NCBI GenBank assembly: GCA_035626395.1 | Contig: DASPNR010000041.1 | Coordinates: forward strand, 16,475 to 80,474 | Reading direction: 5' to 3' | DNA length: 64,000 nucleotides | From: Candidatus Limnocylindrales bacterium | Lineage (GTDB): Bacteria; Desulfobacterota; Binatia; UBA1149; CAITLU01 | Shown: in pieces, positions 1-9,423 of the stretch | Numbering within the stretch: the first letter of the stretch is position 1 | How the letters are laid out: each line of letters starts with the position of its first letter | Notes under the pieces: generated by a model | The model's database searches: none | The model's input: the letters and a program-made list of their open reading frames with translations, nothing else | What the model was told of the DNA's origin: nothing | Program-made: the position numbers and the translations under genes

Positions 1-2
1 TG

Positions 3-671
3 TTCTCCGTCGATCAGGACACGACGCTGAGCCTGAGCCGGCTGACCGTCGCCGACGGAAGCGCCGACGAGGGCGGCGCGATCCGTTGCGACGCCTGCTT
101 TCTCAACATCGATCGCTGCACGCTGCGTGGGAACTTCGCCAGTAGTTCCGGCGGAGCCATCTACACCACCGGCGCGACGTCGATCTCCAACAGCACGTTC
201 GTCGGGAACGTGGCAACCGGCGCGGGCGGTGCGATCCATGACCTTTCGGCGGGACAGGTCACGGCCACGCACGTGACGTTCGCGGATAATGTCGCCTCCA
301 CCGGCAACGCGCTTTGCGGCACCGGCGGTTTCTTCTCCACACTCCTCAACTCCATCGTCGTCGGTGGAGGCGGCAGCAACTGCTGCGACGTCTCCGTCTT
401 CGGCGAGCACAGCGTTTCCACCGATGCATCGTGCGGAGGAGCGACGCAGGTCAGCGCGGCGGCGATCAATCTCGATCCGGCCGGTCTCCAGGACAATGGC
501 GGCCCGACGCGTACGATCGCGGTCCTGCCGCCGAGCGCCGCAATCGACGCGGCGGACGGCGCAGCGTGCGCCGCCGCGCCTGTGGGCGCTGTGGATCAGC
601 GCGGCTACGACCGCGTTGGCGCATGCGACATCGGCGCGTTCGAGGTCGGGGCAACGTCGCCAGAGCCGTAA
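3..671 (+). CDS. Choice-of-anchor Q / parallel beta-helix surface protein, 3' part
   Basis: The reading frame is open from the left edge, so the true start lies outside the window; 222 residues are visible. Imperfect beta-helix turns of the type GGAI..., with short N/S/T-rich strands, repeat through the first 100 residues. They are followed by the hallmark end of choice-of-anchor Q proteins: DNGGPTRTIAVLP, SAAIDAAD, VDQRGY and CDIGAFE. Such proteins are exported and sit on the cell surface or are released; the repeats form a right-handed beta-helix of unknown ligand. The Cys pairs (CDAC, NCCD) fit an extracytoplasmic protein. No signal peptide can be judged because the N-terminus is missing. 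Confidence 0.8.
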   Translation, partial: FSVDQDTTLSLSRLTVADGSADEGGAIRCDACFLNIDRCTLRGNFASSSGGAIYTTGATSISNSTFVGNVATGAGGAIHDLSAGQVTATHVTFADNVASTGNALCGTGGFFSTLLNSIVVGGGGSNCCDVSVFGEHSVSTDASCGGATQVSAAAINLDPAGLQDNGGPTRTIAVLPPSAAIDAADGAACAAAPVGAVDQRGYDRVGACDIGAFEVGATSPEP

Positions 672-796
672 ACGCAGCCAGGACGCAGCCGTCCGTGCGG
701 GACGCGCCGGGGTGACGTGACTCCAGCACATCCGCGGCATTGCCGCCGCCCCATGCTTCCAGCACCATCGCGCGTCTCGACGGCGGAGGGGAAGCG

Positions 797-1285
797 GTGA
801 ACGAGCGGCAGCGGTTGATGGAGAAGCTCCGGCGCATCGAGGCGCTGTGCGCGCGGCCGGGCACCGAAGGCGAGAGGCTGGCGGCTGCGCGGGCTCGCGA
901 GCGGATTCTGGCGCGGCTGGCGCAGGGAACGCGCTCCGGCGACGGCTCCGGCTACGACGGCACGTTCGGGTCGGGCCCACGCTCGCGCAACGGCGATTCG
1001 CGGCGCGAGGATACGCCCATCGAGATGCGCTTTCGCGTGACCAACGAATGGTCGCGCCGGCTTCTGCTGGCGCTGCTGCAGCGGCACGGCATCCGGCCCT
1101 ACCGCCGGCCGGGCCAGCGGCACACCACCGTGATGGCGCGAATGCCAGGCCGCTTCGCCTACGACGTCTTCTGGCCGCAGTTCGAGGAGCTGGACCGCCG
1201 GCTGCAGGAGCAGTTCCACACCGTTACCGACGGCTTCGTCGCCGAGGTGGCACGGGAAGCGCCGCGCAAAGCGTACGGCGGATAG
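797..1285 (+). CDS. Small basic protein with DUF2786-like N-terminus
   Basis: 162 residues. The GTG start is chosen over an ATG at 740 because GGAGGGG lies just upstream. The first 45 residues (MEKLRRIEAL, PGTEGERLAAARARERIL) look like the helical N-terminal segment of DUF2786 proteins. The rest is Arg-rich and carries a WSRRLLLALLQRHGI helix and an amphipathic FWPQFEELDRRLQEQF helix. No signal peptide or membrane segment is visible, so it is probably cytoplasmic. The function is unknown; a nucleic-acid-binding role would fit the charge but is only inference. It lies alone between the anchor-Q gene and the convergent pentapeptide-repeat gene. Confidence 0.65.
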   Translation: MNERQRLMEKLRRIEALCARPGTEGERLAAARARERILARLAQGTRSGDGSGYDGTFGSGPRSRNGDSRREDTPIEMRFRVTNEWSRRLLLALLQRHGIRPYRRPGQRHTTVMARMPGRFAYDVFWPQFEELDRRLQEQFHTVTDGFVAEVAREAPRKAYGG

Positions 1286-1422
1286 TCGAATCGCTGCCAG
1301 CCGGCACGCGGAAGCGCCGGCCATCGATCGCGAAGTCGCACCCACGCCCGCTCTCGCCGGCGATGCGATGTCGGCACTGACCGACTCCGACTGCCGCCGC
1401 GGACCTGCGTGTCGACAAACGG

Positions 1423-3237
1423 CTATTCCTTCTGCCCGGGCGCGACGGCGACTTTGCACGCGTTGGCGTCCTCGTCGTGGCCGCAGGACGTGCGGGAGTT
1501 CTCCTGCTGCGCCTCTCTCAGCGACTCCAGCATCTCAGCGTCGAGCGCAGCGACGCCAGTGCAGCCCTCGCGGCTGCTGCCTTCGAGCAGCGCCTTCGCC
1601 AGCGCCGCAGCATCCCGCCCCTGGCTGTGCAGCGCCTGCCAGGCGATTCCGTGCGCGACCGACGGGTCCGCACACGCCAGATCCACGAGGTACTGCGTCA
1701 CCGCCGCCGGCGTGCCGGCCGCCCCGCCGCTGGCCGAAAGGTCGGTCATCCCGACATCCGCATCGTCCAGGACGGCGCCAGTCATCTTGGCCCCACGCAG
1801 CAGCGCGCCCTGCAGAAGAGCGCCGCGCAGATTGGCATTGGACAGATCGGCCTCCGACAGGTCGGCGCCGCGAAGGTCGGCGCGCTCGAGGTTCGCACGC
1901 TCGAGCTTCGCGCCGCGCAGCACCGCCCCTCGCAGATGCGCGTCGGCTACGAATGTGCCGGCCATCTGTGCCTCGCTCATCACCGCGCCGCACAGCTTGG
2001 TGGCGGCCAGCCGCGCCTCGGTCAGCCGCGCCGACGAGAGGTTGGCGCGGTTCATCCGCGCGCCCGACATCGAGCCATAGTGGATTTTTGCCCAGGAAAG
2101 ATCGGCCCCCTCGAGCACGGCATCATCGAACATCGCTTGCTGCATCGAGGCCCACGAGAAGTTGGCTCCGGCAAGGCGGGTCCGCACCAGGCCGATCGGC
2201 TCGCACTCGGGCGGGTCCTCGCAGTCGCGCCGCTGCCAGCAGTCGGCCGGCAGCGGCGTCGGCTCGACGTCCTCTTCGCGCACGGCGCGCAGGTCCAGCT
2301 TGGGAAGGACGGCGTTGTAGAGGTCGGCAAAGCGGAAGTCGCGGCCCTGCAGCGCCTGGAACGGCGTCACCTTGGACAGCACCAGCTTGAGCTCGTCCGG
2401 AGACCCGTCGCGCAATGCGTTGATGTCTTCGGGCGTCAGCGCGTTGGCCGTCAGCACGCGCTCGCGAAGCTGCATGTTCTGCGCGAACCAGGCCAGCCCG
2501 CGCTCGGGCTCGTCGGGAATGACGGCGACGAAGAGCGAGACGAAAACCGTTGCCACGCACGCGGCCATGATCATCGCCGGCACCGACACCACCTGCCTCA
2601 GCCATTGCCAGCGCCGCATGTGCCGGGCGGATTTCAGATGCGGAAACATGCGCGGCATCAGCACGAACAGGATCAGCGCCGCGTCCGCCAGCACCGTGGC
2701 CCGATGGAGCCAGGTGTCGAGCGGGCTGTGAAACGGCAGAAAGCGGATCTGGATCCAAAGCAGCAGTCCCAGCGGCAGCACCACGGTGGTTACCCACGTG
2801 ATGAGCGCCGACAGCAGGTGCAGGAAGCGCGAGGGGGCCTGCCCGGTCAGATAGAGCACGTAGTAGAAGTTGGCGACGCGCTGGCGCAGCAGCGTTCTCT
2901 GCTGCTCGGGCAGATTGGCGGCTTCGTTGTCGAAGCGTTCGATCTCGTTCGACAGGATCGACAGCTGCAGGAGCAGGTCCGAGTGCAGCAGCACGATCAG
3001 CCACGGCGCGATGCTGTAGAAGCCGAAGGGTCCGATGATCGGGATCTGCGCGTTCAGAAGCGGCAGCGTGACCAGGCTCGAAGCGCGCAGCAGCATCTCG
3101 TGCGTCGTCGATGCCACCGTCACCGCCACGTAGGCGCCGACGGTGACGAACGTGACGAAGCGGGCGCTGACGGCGCCCGCAGCTTCGTTGACGGCCGCGA
3201 GAAGCTTCTCGGCGTACTGCTCCTGGGTCAGGGCCAT
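1423..3237 (-). CDS. Membrane-anchored pentapeptide-repeat protein
   Basis: 604 residues if started at MALTQEQYAEK; an upstream in-frame start at 3285 exists but has no better ribosome site. The N-terminal 270 residues contain about four to five hydrophobic segments (for example LLSALITWVTTVVLPLGLLL, ALILFVLMPRMF and MIMAACVATVFVSLF). The C-terminal half, roughly residues 360-530, is a run of A(D/N)LxX pentapeptides such as ERADL, RGADL, SEADL and SNANL, which fold into a right-handed quadrilateral helix. This family combination (predicted membrane part plus pentapeptide helix) occurs widely, but its function is not established. The gene is divergent from the ELW-repeat gene and convergent with the DUF2786-like gene. 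Confidence 0.8.
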   Translation of the reverse strand: MALTQEQYAEKLLAAVNEAAGAVSARFVTFVTVGAYVAVTVASTTHEMLLRASSLVTLPLLNAQIPIIGPFGFYSIAPWLIVLLHSDLLLQLSILSNEIERFDNEAANLPEQQRTLLRQRVANFYYVLYLTGQAPSRFLHLLSALITWVTTVVLPLGLLLWIQIRFLPFHSPLDTWLHRATVLADAALILFVLMPRMFPHLKSARHMRRWQWLRQVVSVPAMIMAACVATVFVSLFVAVIPDEPERGLAWFAQNMQLRERVLTANALTPEDINALRDGSPDELKLVLSKVTPFQALQGRDFRFADLYNAVLPKLDLRAVREEDVEPTPLPADCWQRRDCEDPPECEPIGLVRTRLAGANFSWASMQQAMFDDAVLEGADLSWAKIHYGSMSGARMNRANLSSARLTEARLAATKLCGAVMSEAQMAGTFVADAHLRGAVLRGAKLERANLERADLRGADLSEADLSNANLRGALLQGALLRGAKMTGAVLDDADVGMTDLSASGGAAGTPAAVTQYLVDLACADPSVAHGIAWQALHSQGRDAAALAKALLEGSSREGCTGVAALDAEMLESLREAQQENSRTSCGHDEDANACKVAVAPGQKE

Positions 3238-3560
3238 GAAGCGGTACCTTTGCCTGAGCCTTCGCCCACGGCCAGTTCGCGGCATGGCGGATGCGTGCGC
3301 TGTGCATGCCGCATCCCGATGCAGGCGCCGGGTCTCCCGGCCGGGTGGCCGCGGCGGGCCGGGCAGCGCAGCCGCCGGTACAGCCTTCCTACATATATGT
3401 AGAAACTTGCTTCCACCCTCTTTACGCCCCTGTAAACATTGGCTAGCGTCGCAGGTGGGACGAGGGCGGGGCCGCCCATCCGTTCCGACAATTCCTGAGT
3501 CTCGACGCGGTCTTCGGCGTTCGTGCCGCGGCGGACCGCTGTGTCCGCCGGGAGGGCTCT
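3238..3560. other. Divergent intergenic region
   Basis: The 323 bases between the pentapeptide-repeat gene and the ELW-repeat gene hold no convincing coding frame. They contain a 14-bp perfect palindrome (3389-3402, listed separately). About 20-50 bases right of it is an AT-richer stretch (TTGCTT, then TTTACGCCCCTGTAAA) that could hold a promoter for the rightward gene, but the match to any consensus is weak. Confidence 0.5.
3389..3402. promoter_or_regulatory. Palindromic operator candidate CTACA-N4-TGTAG (copy 1)
   Basis: The sequence CTACATATATGTAG is a perfect 14-bp palindrome in the divergent intergenic region, about 150 bp from each flanking start. The same CTACA....TGTAG framework recurs just upstream of the lipase start at 11592-11605. 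A dimeric TetR- or MarR-type regulator would bind such a site; which regulator is unknown. Confidence 0.45.
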
Positions 3561-6416
3561 ATGCGAGCAATGCAAATGGATGAGCTCCTGGCCGAGCTGG
3601 AGGCTCCCCAGGCGCGGCACGCGCCGGTGCTGTTCGCACGCAGGCCCAGCGAGCTTTCCCGCCTTGCCCCGGGCTGGAACCGTCGCCGATGGGACGACCG
3701 GCCGAGCGGCGTGCATGCCAACCATCTCCGCGCAGCCGCGCCGCCGCCGGCAGCGAGCTTCCTTCTGCTGGCGGCGCTGATCTGCGCCATCCTCACCGCC
3801 GTGCTGGCGCTGGCCGCGCCGGTGGTCGCGCATGCGCAGTTCTCCGCCTATCGCGTCAAGGAGATCTACACGGGCAGCAGCCAGTCGTTTCCCGAATACC
3901 TGACGCCGCTGGCGGGCGAGGTTTTCTTTGCCGCCTCGGATGCGGCCAGCAGCCGCGAGCTCTGGAAGAGCGATGGGACGGCGGCCGGCACCGTCCTGCA
4001 CGCCGACATCGCCCTGGGCAACCTGGCGTCGAGCCCGCAGGACCTCATTCGTTTCGGCGACTCGATCGTCTTTACCGCGACCGATCAGATCACCGGACGC
4101 GAGCTGTGGATGACCGACGGCGCCGAAACCTTTCTGTTGAAGGACATCGAGGTCGGAACCGAAGGCTCGGACCCCGTCGACATGACGGTGGTGGGAGAGA
4201 AGCTCTTCTTCAAGGCGACCACCACGGCCTTCGCGCAGGAGTTGTGGGTGAGCGACGGCACACCCGATGGCACCGTGATGGTCGAGGACATGAGCGTTGG
4301 ACCGCTCGGCACGTCCATCTTCAACATGGCCGAGTCGCAGGGGAAGCTGTTCTTCGACGCGATCACCTCGGGCACCGGCGGCGAGCCATGGGTGAGCGAC
4401 GGCACGGCGGCCGGAACATTCCTGCTCAAGGATATCCGCGCCGGCTCCAGCGGCAGCAGCCCGGACGAGTTCGTGGAGTTCGCCGGCAGGACGTTCTTCA
4501 CCGCGTACGATGGAGCCGCCGCCTACGGCGAAGAGATCTGGACCACCGATGGGACGCCGGCGGGCACGCAGCTTTTCAAGGACATCAACCCGGGGACCGA
4601 CAGCGCCAGCGTCCATGAGCTGACCGTCATCGGCGACACGATGTGGTTCGGCGCCAACGGCGGCACGACCGGCCGCGAGCTGTGGAAGAGCGACGGAACG
4701 CCCGAAGGCACGGTCCTGGTCAAGGACATCAATCCCGGCACCGCCTCATCGCTGCCGCACGGATTCATGCCCCTCGGCGACCTCGTGATCTTCGCCGCCC
4801 AGACGCCCTCCCTCGGCACCGAGCTGTGGCGCACCGACGGAACGCCCGAAGGCACGGTTCTCCTCAAGGACATCTACGCCGGATCGAGCTGGTCGAACCC
4901 GAGCCAGTTCGTCCTTCATCAGGGCAGGCTCTTCTTCACCGCCGCCGACGCGGCCTCCGGCGTCGAGCTCTGGATGACCGATGGCACCAGCGAAGGAACG
5001 GTGCGCGTGGCCGACATCCGCTCCGGAACCGGCAGCTCGGAACCGCGATGGCTGACCCCGCTCGGCACGCGTCTGCTGTTCAACGCCAACCCGGGCACCG
5101 AAGGCGTGGAGCTGTGGGCATTGTCGCTGTGCGGCGACTCGCTCGTCGATCCCACCGAGACGTGCGACCCTGGCGCCGCCTCCTGTTGCACGTCGACCTG
5201 CACCGTTGCCACGGCAGGCTCGGTCTGCCGTGCTGCAAGCGGCCAGTGCGACGTTGCCGAGACGTGCACTGGCTCCTCCACCACGTGTCCGGCCGACGGC
5301 TTCGCCAGTTCCGACACCGAGTGCCGCGCTTCCGCCGGCGACTGCGACCTCGTCGAGAAATGCACCGGCACAAGCGGGCAATGCCCGGCCGACGCCTTCG
5401 CCTCCGACCAGACGGTCTGCCGCAGCGTGGCCGACGCGTGCGACGTTGCCGAGACGTGCACCGGGTCATCGCCCACGTGTCCCGAGGACGGCTTTGCCGG
5501 GCCGGAGGTATCGTGCCGCTACGGTCTCGGCGACTGCGATCCGACCGAGCAATGCACCGGAACTTCGCGCGAGTGTCCGCAAGATGCGCTGCTGCCGCAG
5601 GGCACGCTCTGCCGCGGCATCTCCGGCGCGTGCGACGAGATCGAAGTCTGCGATGGAGTCAGCCGCGACTGCCCGGCCGATGCGTTCGCCGCCAGCGACA
5701 CGCCCTGCCGCGACGCCGCGGGCGTCTGCGATGCCGACGACTACTGCGACGGCACGTCGGCCGCCTGCGCCGACCTCAAGAGCACGCAGGTCTGTCGCGC
5801 GGCGGCCGATGCGCAATGCGACGTGGCCGAATCCTGTGACGGCGTCTCCAACGACTGCCCGGCCGACGCCCATACCAACGACGGCAGCGGCTGCGACGAC
5901 TCCGACATCTGCAGCATCGGCGACACGTGCCAGCAGGGAAGCTGCACGGCCGGAGAGCCGAGCGCGCTCGGCCGCACGTTGCTCAAGGCGACGCTGCGCG
6001 ACGGCGCCGATACGTTGAAGATCAAGACGACGCTACCGCTCAGCGGCTTTGCCTCTGCGCCCGACGAAGGCGGGCTGTCGCTGACGGTGATGGGCGATGC
6101 GGGCCAGGGGCTGTTCGCGGCCGAGATCCCTGCGGAAGCGTTCGAAGATGTGGGCGGCCACGGGTCGGTCTACCGGTTCCGCGACGACGAGGGTGCCGTC
6201 GATGCGGCCAGCGGCCTGCGATCCGTCGTCATCAACCTGCGCGAGGACGAGGCGCGCGTGACCGTCACCGGCAACGAGGTCGAGCTGGTCGATGCTGCCG
6301 GGCAGCCGGCGGTCACTCTTGCCATCATCGTCGGCGGCGACGAAGACGGCGATTGCCTGACCGGCATGGACCTGCCGTGCCAGGGCACGCCCCGTTCGCT
6401 TCGCTGCGGCAACTGA
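3561..6416 (+). CDS. Secreted ELWxxDGT-repeat protein with disintegrin-like Cys repeats
   Basis: 951 residues. GGGAGGG sits six bases upstream of the ATG. An unusually long polar N-region of about 65 residues precedes the hydrophobic core of the export signal (residues 67-92, ending AHA-Q). Residues about 95-520 carry eight hyperconserved ELWxxDGTxxGT repeats (period about 48 residues, each followed by KDI.xG) and a ninth partial copy; this repeat is thought to form a beta-propeller-like fold. Residues about 540-780 are seven or eight disintegrin-like units (GxCDVAETCTGSSxxCPADxF). The last 170 residues are a beta-rich module without an obvious anchor. The likely place is the cell surface or medium, with a role in binding or adhesion by inference. 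No catalytic motif was seen. Confidence 0.85.
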   Translation: MRAMQMDELLAELEAPQARHAPVLFARRPSELSRLAPGWNRRRWDDRPSGVHANHLRAAAPPPAASFLLLAALICAILTAVLALAAPVVAHAQFSAYRVKEIYTGSSQSFPEYLTPLAGEVFFAASDAASSRELWKSDGTAAGTVLHADIALGNLASSPQDLIRFGDSIVFTATDQITGRELWMTDGAETFLLKDIEVGTEGSDPVDMTVVGEKLFFKATTTAFAQELWVSDGTPDGTVMVEDMSVGPLGTSIFNMAESQGKLFFDAITSGTGGEPWVSDGTAAGTFLLKDIRAGSSGSSPDEFVEFAGRTFFTAYDGAAAYGEEIWTTDGTPAGTQLFKDINPGTDSASVHELTVIGDTMWFGANGGTTGRELWKSDGTPEGTVLVKDINPGTASSLPHGFMPLGDLVIFAAQTPSLGTELWRTDGTPEGTVLLKDIYAGSSWSNPSQFVLHQGRLFFTAADAASGVELWMTDGTSEGTVRVADIRSGTGSSEPRWLTPLGTRLLFNANPGTEGVELWALSLCGDSLVDPTETCDPGAASCCTSTCTVATAGSVCRAASGQCDVAETCTGSSTTCPADGFASSDTECRASAGDCDLVEKCTGTSGQCPADAFASDQTVCRSVADACDVAETCTGSSPTCPEDGFAGPEVSCRYGLGDCDPTEQCTGTSRECPQDALLPQGTLCRGISGACDEIEVCDGVSRDCPADAFAASDTPCRDAAGVCDADDYCDGTSAACADLKSTQVCRAAADAQCDVAESCDGVSNDCPADAHTNDGSGCDDSDICSIGDTCQQGSCTAGEPSALGRTLLKATLRDGADTLKIKTTLPLSGFASAPDEGGLSLTVMGDAGQGLFAAEIPAEAFEDVGGHGSVYRFRDDEGAVDAASGLRSVVINLREDEARVTVTGNEVELVDAAGQPAVTLAIIVGGDEDGDCLTGMDLPCQGTPRSLRCGN

Positions 6417-6655
6417 AGCGGGCACCGGTTCGAGTTCCAGCGCCGGCTCGGCCGTGCGGCTGGCAGCGCAAGCTCGCGGCCGAGGCCGCGTTCCATCTCT
6501 GGGGGGAGTTACCAGAGGTCCGGGAAGCTGTTCCCGGTGATGGGCCGGCGGCAGGCACTCCGCCGCCGGCCCGCTCGGTCTGGCTACCCTCGCCGCCCGC
6601 CTGCTAACGTCGCCGTCGGACGATTCCGTCCACGAACAAAAAAAGGAGTCGCACG

Positions 6656-7183
6656 ATGCGAAGAACGTCGATTGCGTGGGGCGCCGCCGCGGTGCTGCTG
6701 TGGGCAGCGCCGGCTGTTGCAGGCGGCAGCTCGTCTTCACCGCTGACTGGAACGTGGCAGGGGCAGGCCAAGTGCCGGTTCGAAGGCCATCCCGATGAAA
6801 AGATCAAGATCGATGTCCTGCTTCGGATCGTGGCGGCGGGGCCCGGCTTCGTGGCCGCCGAGATGGCAGCGGTCGAAGCGCCCCTGGATGCGCAACCGCT
6901 GTGCGGCGTGGCGGTTGCCGAGCTCGAAAAGCCCGAAAAGATCGCCGTCAGCCTGAACCCATTCGCAACGTTCGGCAGCGAACCGATGTCCGGGCCATTC
7001 CCGTTTCAGTTCCTCTTCCATTCGGTGGCGACGAACGAGAAGGGCAAGATGAAGGGGCGCGGAATCGTCATCCACTCGCTGACCAAGGGCATCATTGGCG
7101 CATGCAAGCTCAAGCTTGCGCGCGTGGACGTCGCCACGCCGCCGCTGGGAAAGTTCCAGGCCGATTGCGGAGTGTCGCCGTAG
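6656..7183 (+). CDS. Small secreted protein, GTWQG-type
   Basis: 175 residues with AAAGGAG seven bases before the ATG. It has a clear Sec signal peptide (residues 1-22, ending AVAGG). The mature part begins with LTGTWQGQAKCRF and is beta-rich with three Cys. The GTWQG-x(3,4)-C entry is shared with the 144-residue protein on the minus strand at 56699-57133, which suggests a small family of periplasmic or secreted lipocalin-like proteins; I do not recognise a named family. The gene converges on the P450 gene and the two share a GC-rich hairpin. Confidence 0.7.
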   Translation: MRRTSIAWGAAAVLLWAAPAVAGGSSSSPLTGTWQGQAKCRFEGHPDEKIKIDVLLRIVAAGPGFVAAEMAAVEAPLDAQPLCGVAVAELEKPEKIAVSLNPFATFGSEPMSGPFPFQFLFHSVATNEKGKMKGRGIVIHSLTKGIIGACKLKLARVDVATPPLGKFQADCGVSP

Positions 7184-7200
7184 CGCTCGGAAGCGAGTCT

Positions 7201-7235
7201 GGCCGGCCGCCGCCGCTCAGGCGGCGCGGCCGGCC
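7201..7235. terminator. GC-rich hairpin between convergent genes
   Basis: GGCCGGCCGC and CGGCC arms flank a short GCTCA loop, forming a near-perfect GC stem with a two-base bulge. It lies between the stop of the GTWQG protein and the last codons of the P450 gene, so it could end transcription from both sides. No T-run follows. Confidence 0.45.
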
Positions 7236-8647
7236 GGCCTGACCTGAACGCCGCCTCTGGGCTGAATCGTCACGAGCGGCTCGGGCTCGACCACGCGCGA
7301 GTCGGCCAGCGGCAGGCGCAGCCGCGACAGCCAGGTCGCCAGCACGATGCGCGCCTCCATGGCCGCGAACGCAAAGCCGATGCACATGCGCGGTCCCATC
7401 AGGAACGGGAAGTGCGCGAAGCGAGGGCGCGCAGCGGCGGCTTCGGGCGCGAAGCGGTCGGGATCGAAGCGTTCGGCGTCGGGCCAGAAATCCGGGTGCC
7501 GGTGCGTGACCCACTGGCTGAGGAACACCAGCGCCCCCCTCGGCACGCGATAGCCGTCGATCTCGTCCTCCTCGCTCGGCGTGCGCGAGACCGCCCACGC
7601 CGGCGGATAGATGCGCAGCGATTCCTCGATCACCCGCCGCGTGATCTCGAGCTTCTCGAGGTCCTCGTAGGTCGCCGCGCGGCCGCCGAGCACGGCGTCG
7701 GCCTCTTCTGCAACGCGGTGCGCCCACTCCGGATGTCGGCCGAGCAGGTAGACCGTCCACCCCAAAGTCATCGCCGTCGTCTCGTGGCCGGCGGCCAGCA
7801 GCGTGGTGACTTCGTCTCGAAGCTGCTCGTCGCTCATGCCCTTGCCGGTGTCTTCATCCCGCGAAGCCAGCAGCATGCCGAGCAGGTCGTTGCCTTCGAT
7901 GCCGGCAGCGCGACGGCGCGCGATGATTCCTTCGACCATGCGATCCATCTCGAGCTTGGCCTTTCGCAGCGCGCGGTTGCCGTGCGTCGGGATCCACGGA
8001 AAGCGGCCGAGGATGCTGGTGAACTGGCGCGTGACGAGTTCGTTGAGGTGGCTGAACGTGTCGCCGAACGCGGCGCTTCTCTCATCGGCGTCCACGCCGA
8101 TCAGGGCCTGGACGACGATGTCGAGAGCCGTTCGCTTGGCCTCCGCCACGACGTCGACGACTGTGGCGGCGTGCGCCGCCCGCAGCAGGCGCTCGGCGGA
8201 CGCCTCGGCTTCGCGCGCCATGAGCGAGGCGAAGCCGCGAACGCGCTCCTTGTGGAAGGCCGGCTGGATCAGACGCCGCTGCTGCTTCCACAGGGCGCCG
8301 TCGCTCGTGACCAGGCCTTGTCCGAGCACGCGCGCCAGCAGCTTATAGTCGTGGTTGTTCTTGGTGTAGATGGTGTGGCGTTCCTGCAGGACGTGCCGCA
8401 CGCCCTCCGGATGCGAGATCAGCATCGCTTCCAGACCGAACAGGCGCACGCGCGCAACGTCGCCGTAGGTCTGGCGCAGCTCCATCATTGCCGCGAGCGG
8501 CCGCTGCTCCATCTGACGGACGTTGTCGATGCCGAGGATGCCGGGCGGCCCCGGCGCGCGGCGAGGGCGGGCCGTCGGCGATGCGGCCCGGTAGGAGGGC
8601 GCGGCTTGCACGGGCGAACTATCCGTCTGCCCGCGCGTCAATGCCAC
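7217..8647 (-). CDS. Cytochrome P450
   Basis: 476 residues, a normal length for a soluble bacterial class I or self-sufficient-partner P450. The visible landmarks are the proline-rich entry PGPPGILG, the I-helix oxygen-activation motif AAGHETT, the K-helix ExxR (EESLRIYPP), and the haem loop FLMGPRMCIGFAFA with the Cys ligand near residue 422. The start is uncertain: GTG at 8647 and TTG two codons later are both possible. It is a haem monooxygenase using O2 and two electrons; the fatty acid / alkane-type (CYP102/CYP4-like) resemblance is a family impression, and the substrate cannot be read from sequence. It lies 28 bp downstream of the DUF192 gene in the same direction. No ferredoxin or reductase gene is adjacent. 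Confidence 0.92.
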   Translation of the reverse strand: MALTRGQTDSSPVQAAPSYRAASPTARPRRAPGPPGILGIDNVRQMEQRPLAAMMELRQTYGDVARVRLFGLEAMLISHPEGVRHVLQERHTIYTKNNHDYKLLARVLGQGLVTSDGALWKQQRRLIQPAFHKERVRGFASLMAREAEASAERLLRAAHAATVVDVVAEAKRTALDIVVQALIGVDADERSAAFGDTFSHLNELVTRQFTSILGRFPWIPTHGNRALRKAKLEMDRMVEGIIARRRAAGIEGNDLLGMLLASRDEDTGKGMSDEQLRDEVTTLLAAGHETTAMTLGWTVYLLGRHPEWAHRVAEEADAVLGGRAATYEDLEKLEITRRVIEESLRIYPPAWAVSRTPSEEDEIDGYRVPRGALVFLSQWVTHRHPDFWPDAERFDPDRFAPEAAAARPRFAHFPFLMGPRMCIGFAFAAMEARIVLATWLSRLRLPLADSRVVEPEPLVTIQPRGGVQVRPAGRAA

Positions 8648-8675
8648 AGGCCCGCGCTGCGGGTGAGGCCGCAGG

Positions 8676-9308
8676 CTACGGCGCCGGCGCCCTGCCGGCT
8701 TCGTGCGCGTCCGGCCGTGCCTGCGGCGGCAGCGTCACCTTGTCGCCCGGCTTGACGCCGTGCCGCTTGGACCAGCCGGCGTTGACCTCGAGCACATAGC
8801 GCGCCGGCCCCTTGGAGGGGATCGACTCTTCGGAGTACGGCCTGGTGTTGGCCGCGATCGAGTCGATGACGCCGTCGCTGCGGATGTAGAGGATGTCCAG
8901 CGGCAGCGGAGTGTTGCGCATCCAGAAGCTGCGCTCCTCGTCCTTGTCGAAAACGAACAGCATTCCTGCGTCGGCCGCCAGCTCCTTGCGCCACATCAGG
9001 CCGCGCGCCTGATCGTCGCGCGTCAGCGCCAGTTCGACGCGCACGACGGCGTCGCCCTGCGCGCCATGGACGACGACCTGCGGCCCCTCGGCGCGGGAGC
9101 AGCCAGCGGCCGTCGAGATGAGCAGCGCGGCAGCCAGAACGAAGGCGCCGGCGATGCGCTCGCGAAAATCCGCGCGGCAGCCGCTACCGGCGATGCGGCG
9201 TGGCCGCTGGCGCAGGAGGCCGGCCGGAGGCGACGCCAGTCTCCGCAGCGGCGATGCGGGTGCGATTCGCTTGTCCAAGCCGCTGTTTTTGCGGGTCTCC
9301 CTGCGCAT
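8676..9308 (-). CDS. DUF192 family lipoprotein
   Basis: 210 residues from the ATG at 9308; an in-frame ATG farther upstream would overlap the divergent gene. A hydrophobic stretch ends in the lipobox-like STAAGC near residue 65, which implies a lipid-anchored periplasmic protein although the n-region is long. The DUF192 core is clear: VELALTRDDQARGLMWR, FVFDKDEERSFWMRNT, LDILYI, DGVI and the terminal VLEVNAGW-KRHGVKPGDKV. This small beta-barrel domain occurs in many bacteria with no settled function. The gene precedes the P450 gene and is divergent from the EtfD-type gene, from which it is separated by 115 bp. Confidence 0.85.
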   Translation of the reverse strand: MRRETRKNSGLDKRIAPASPLRRLASPPAGLLRQRPRRIAGSGCRADFRERIAGAFVLAAALLISTAAGCSRAEGPQVVVHGAQGDAVVRVELALTRDDQARGLMWRKELAADAGMLFVFDKDEERSFWMRNTPLPLDILYIRSDGVIDSIAANTRPYSEESIPSKGPARYVLEVNAGWSKRHGVKPGDKVTLPPQARPDAHEAGRAPAP

Positions 9309-9423
9309 CGTGCCGGATTGCAAGGCAGGACCTTCCCCGGTTAAATCCGCCCCGGCCCTGACACGAGCACCGGCGGCGATGGGCGCCGCGGGGCGGATGC
9401 AGGGACCGGGACCGGGAGGATTC

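Noticed and set aside
6420..6480. GGTTCGAGTTCC near 6428 as a tRNA T-arm
   Set aside because: No acceptor stem, anticodon arm or D-arm can be formed around it.
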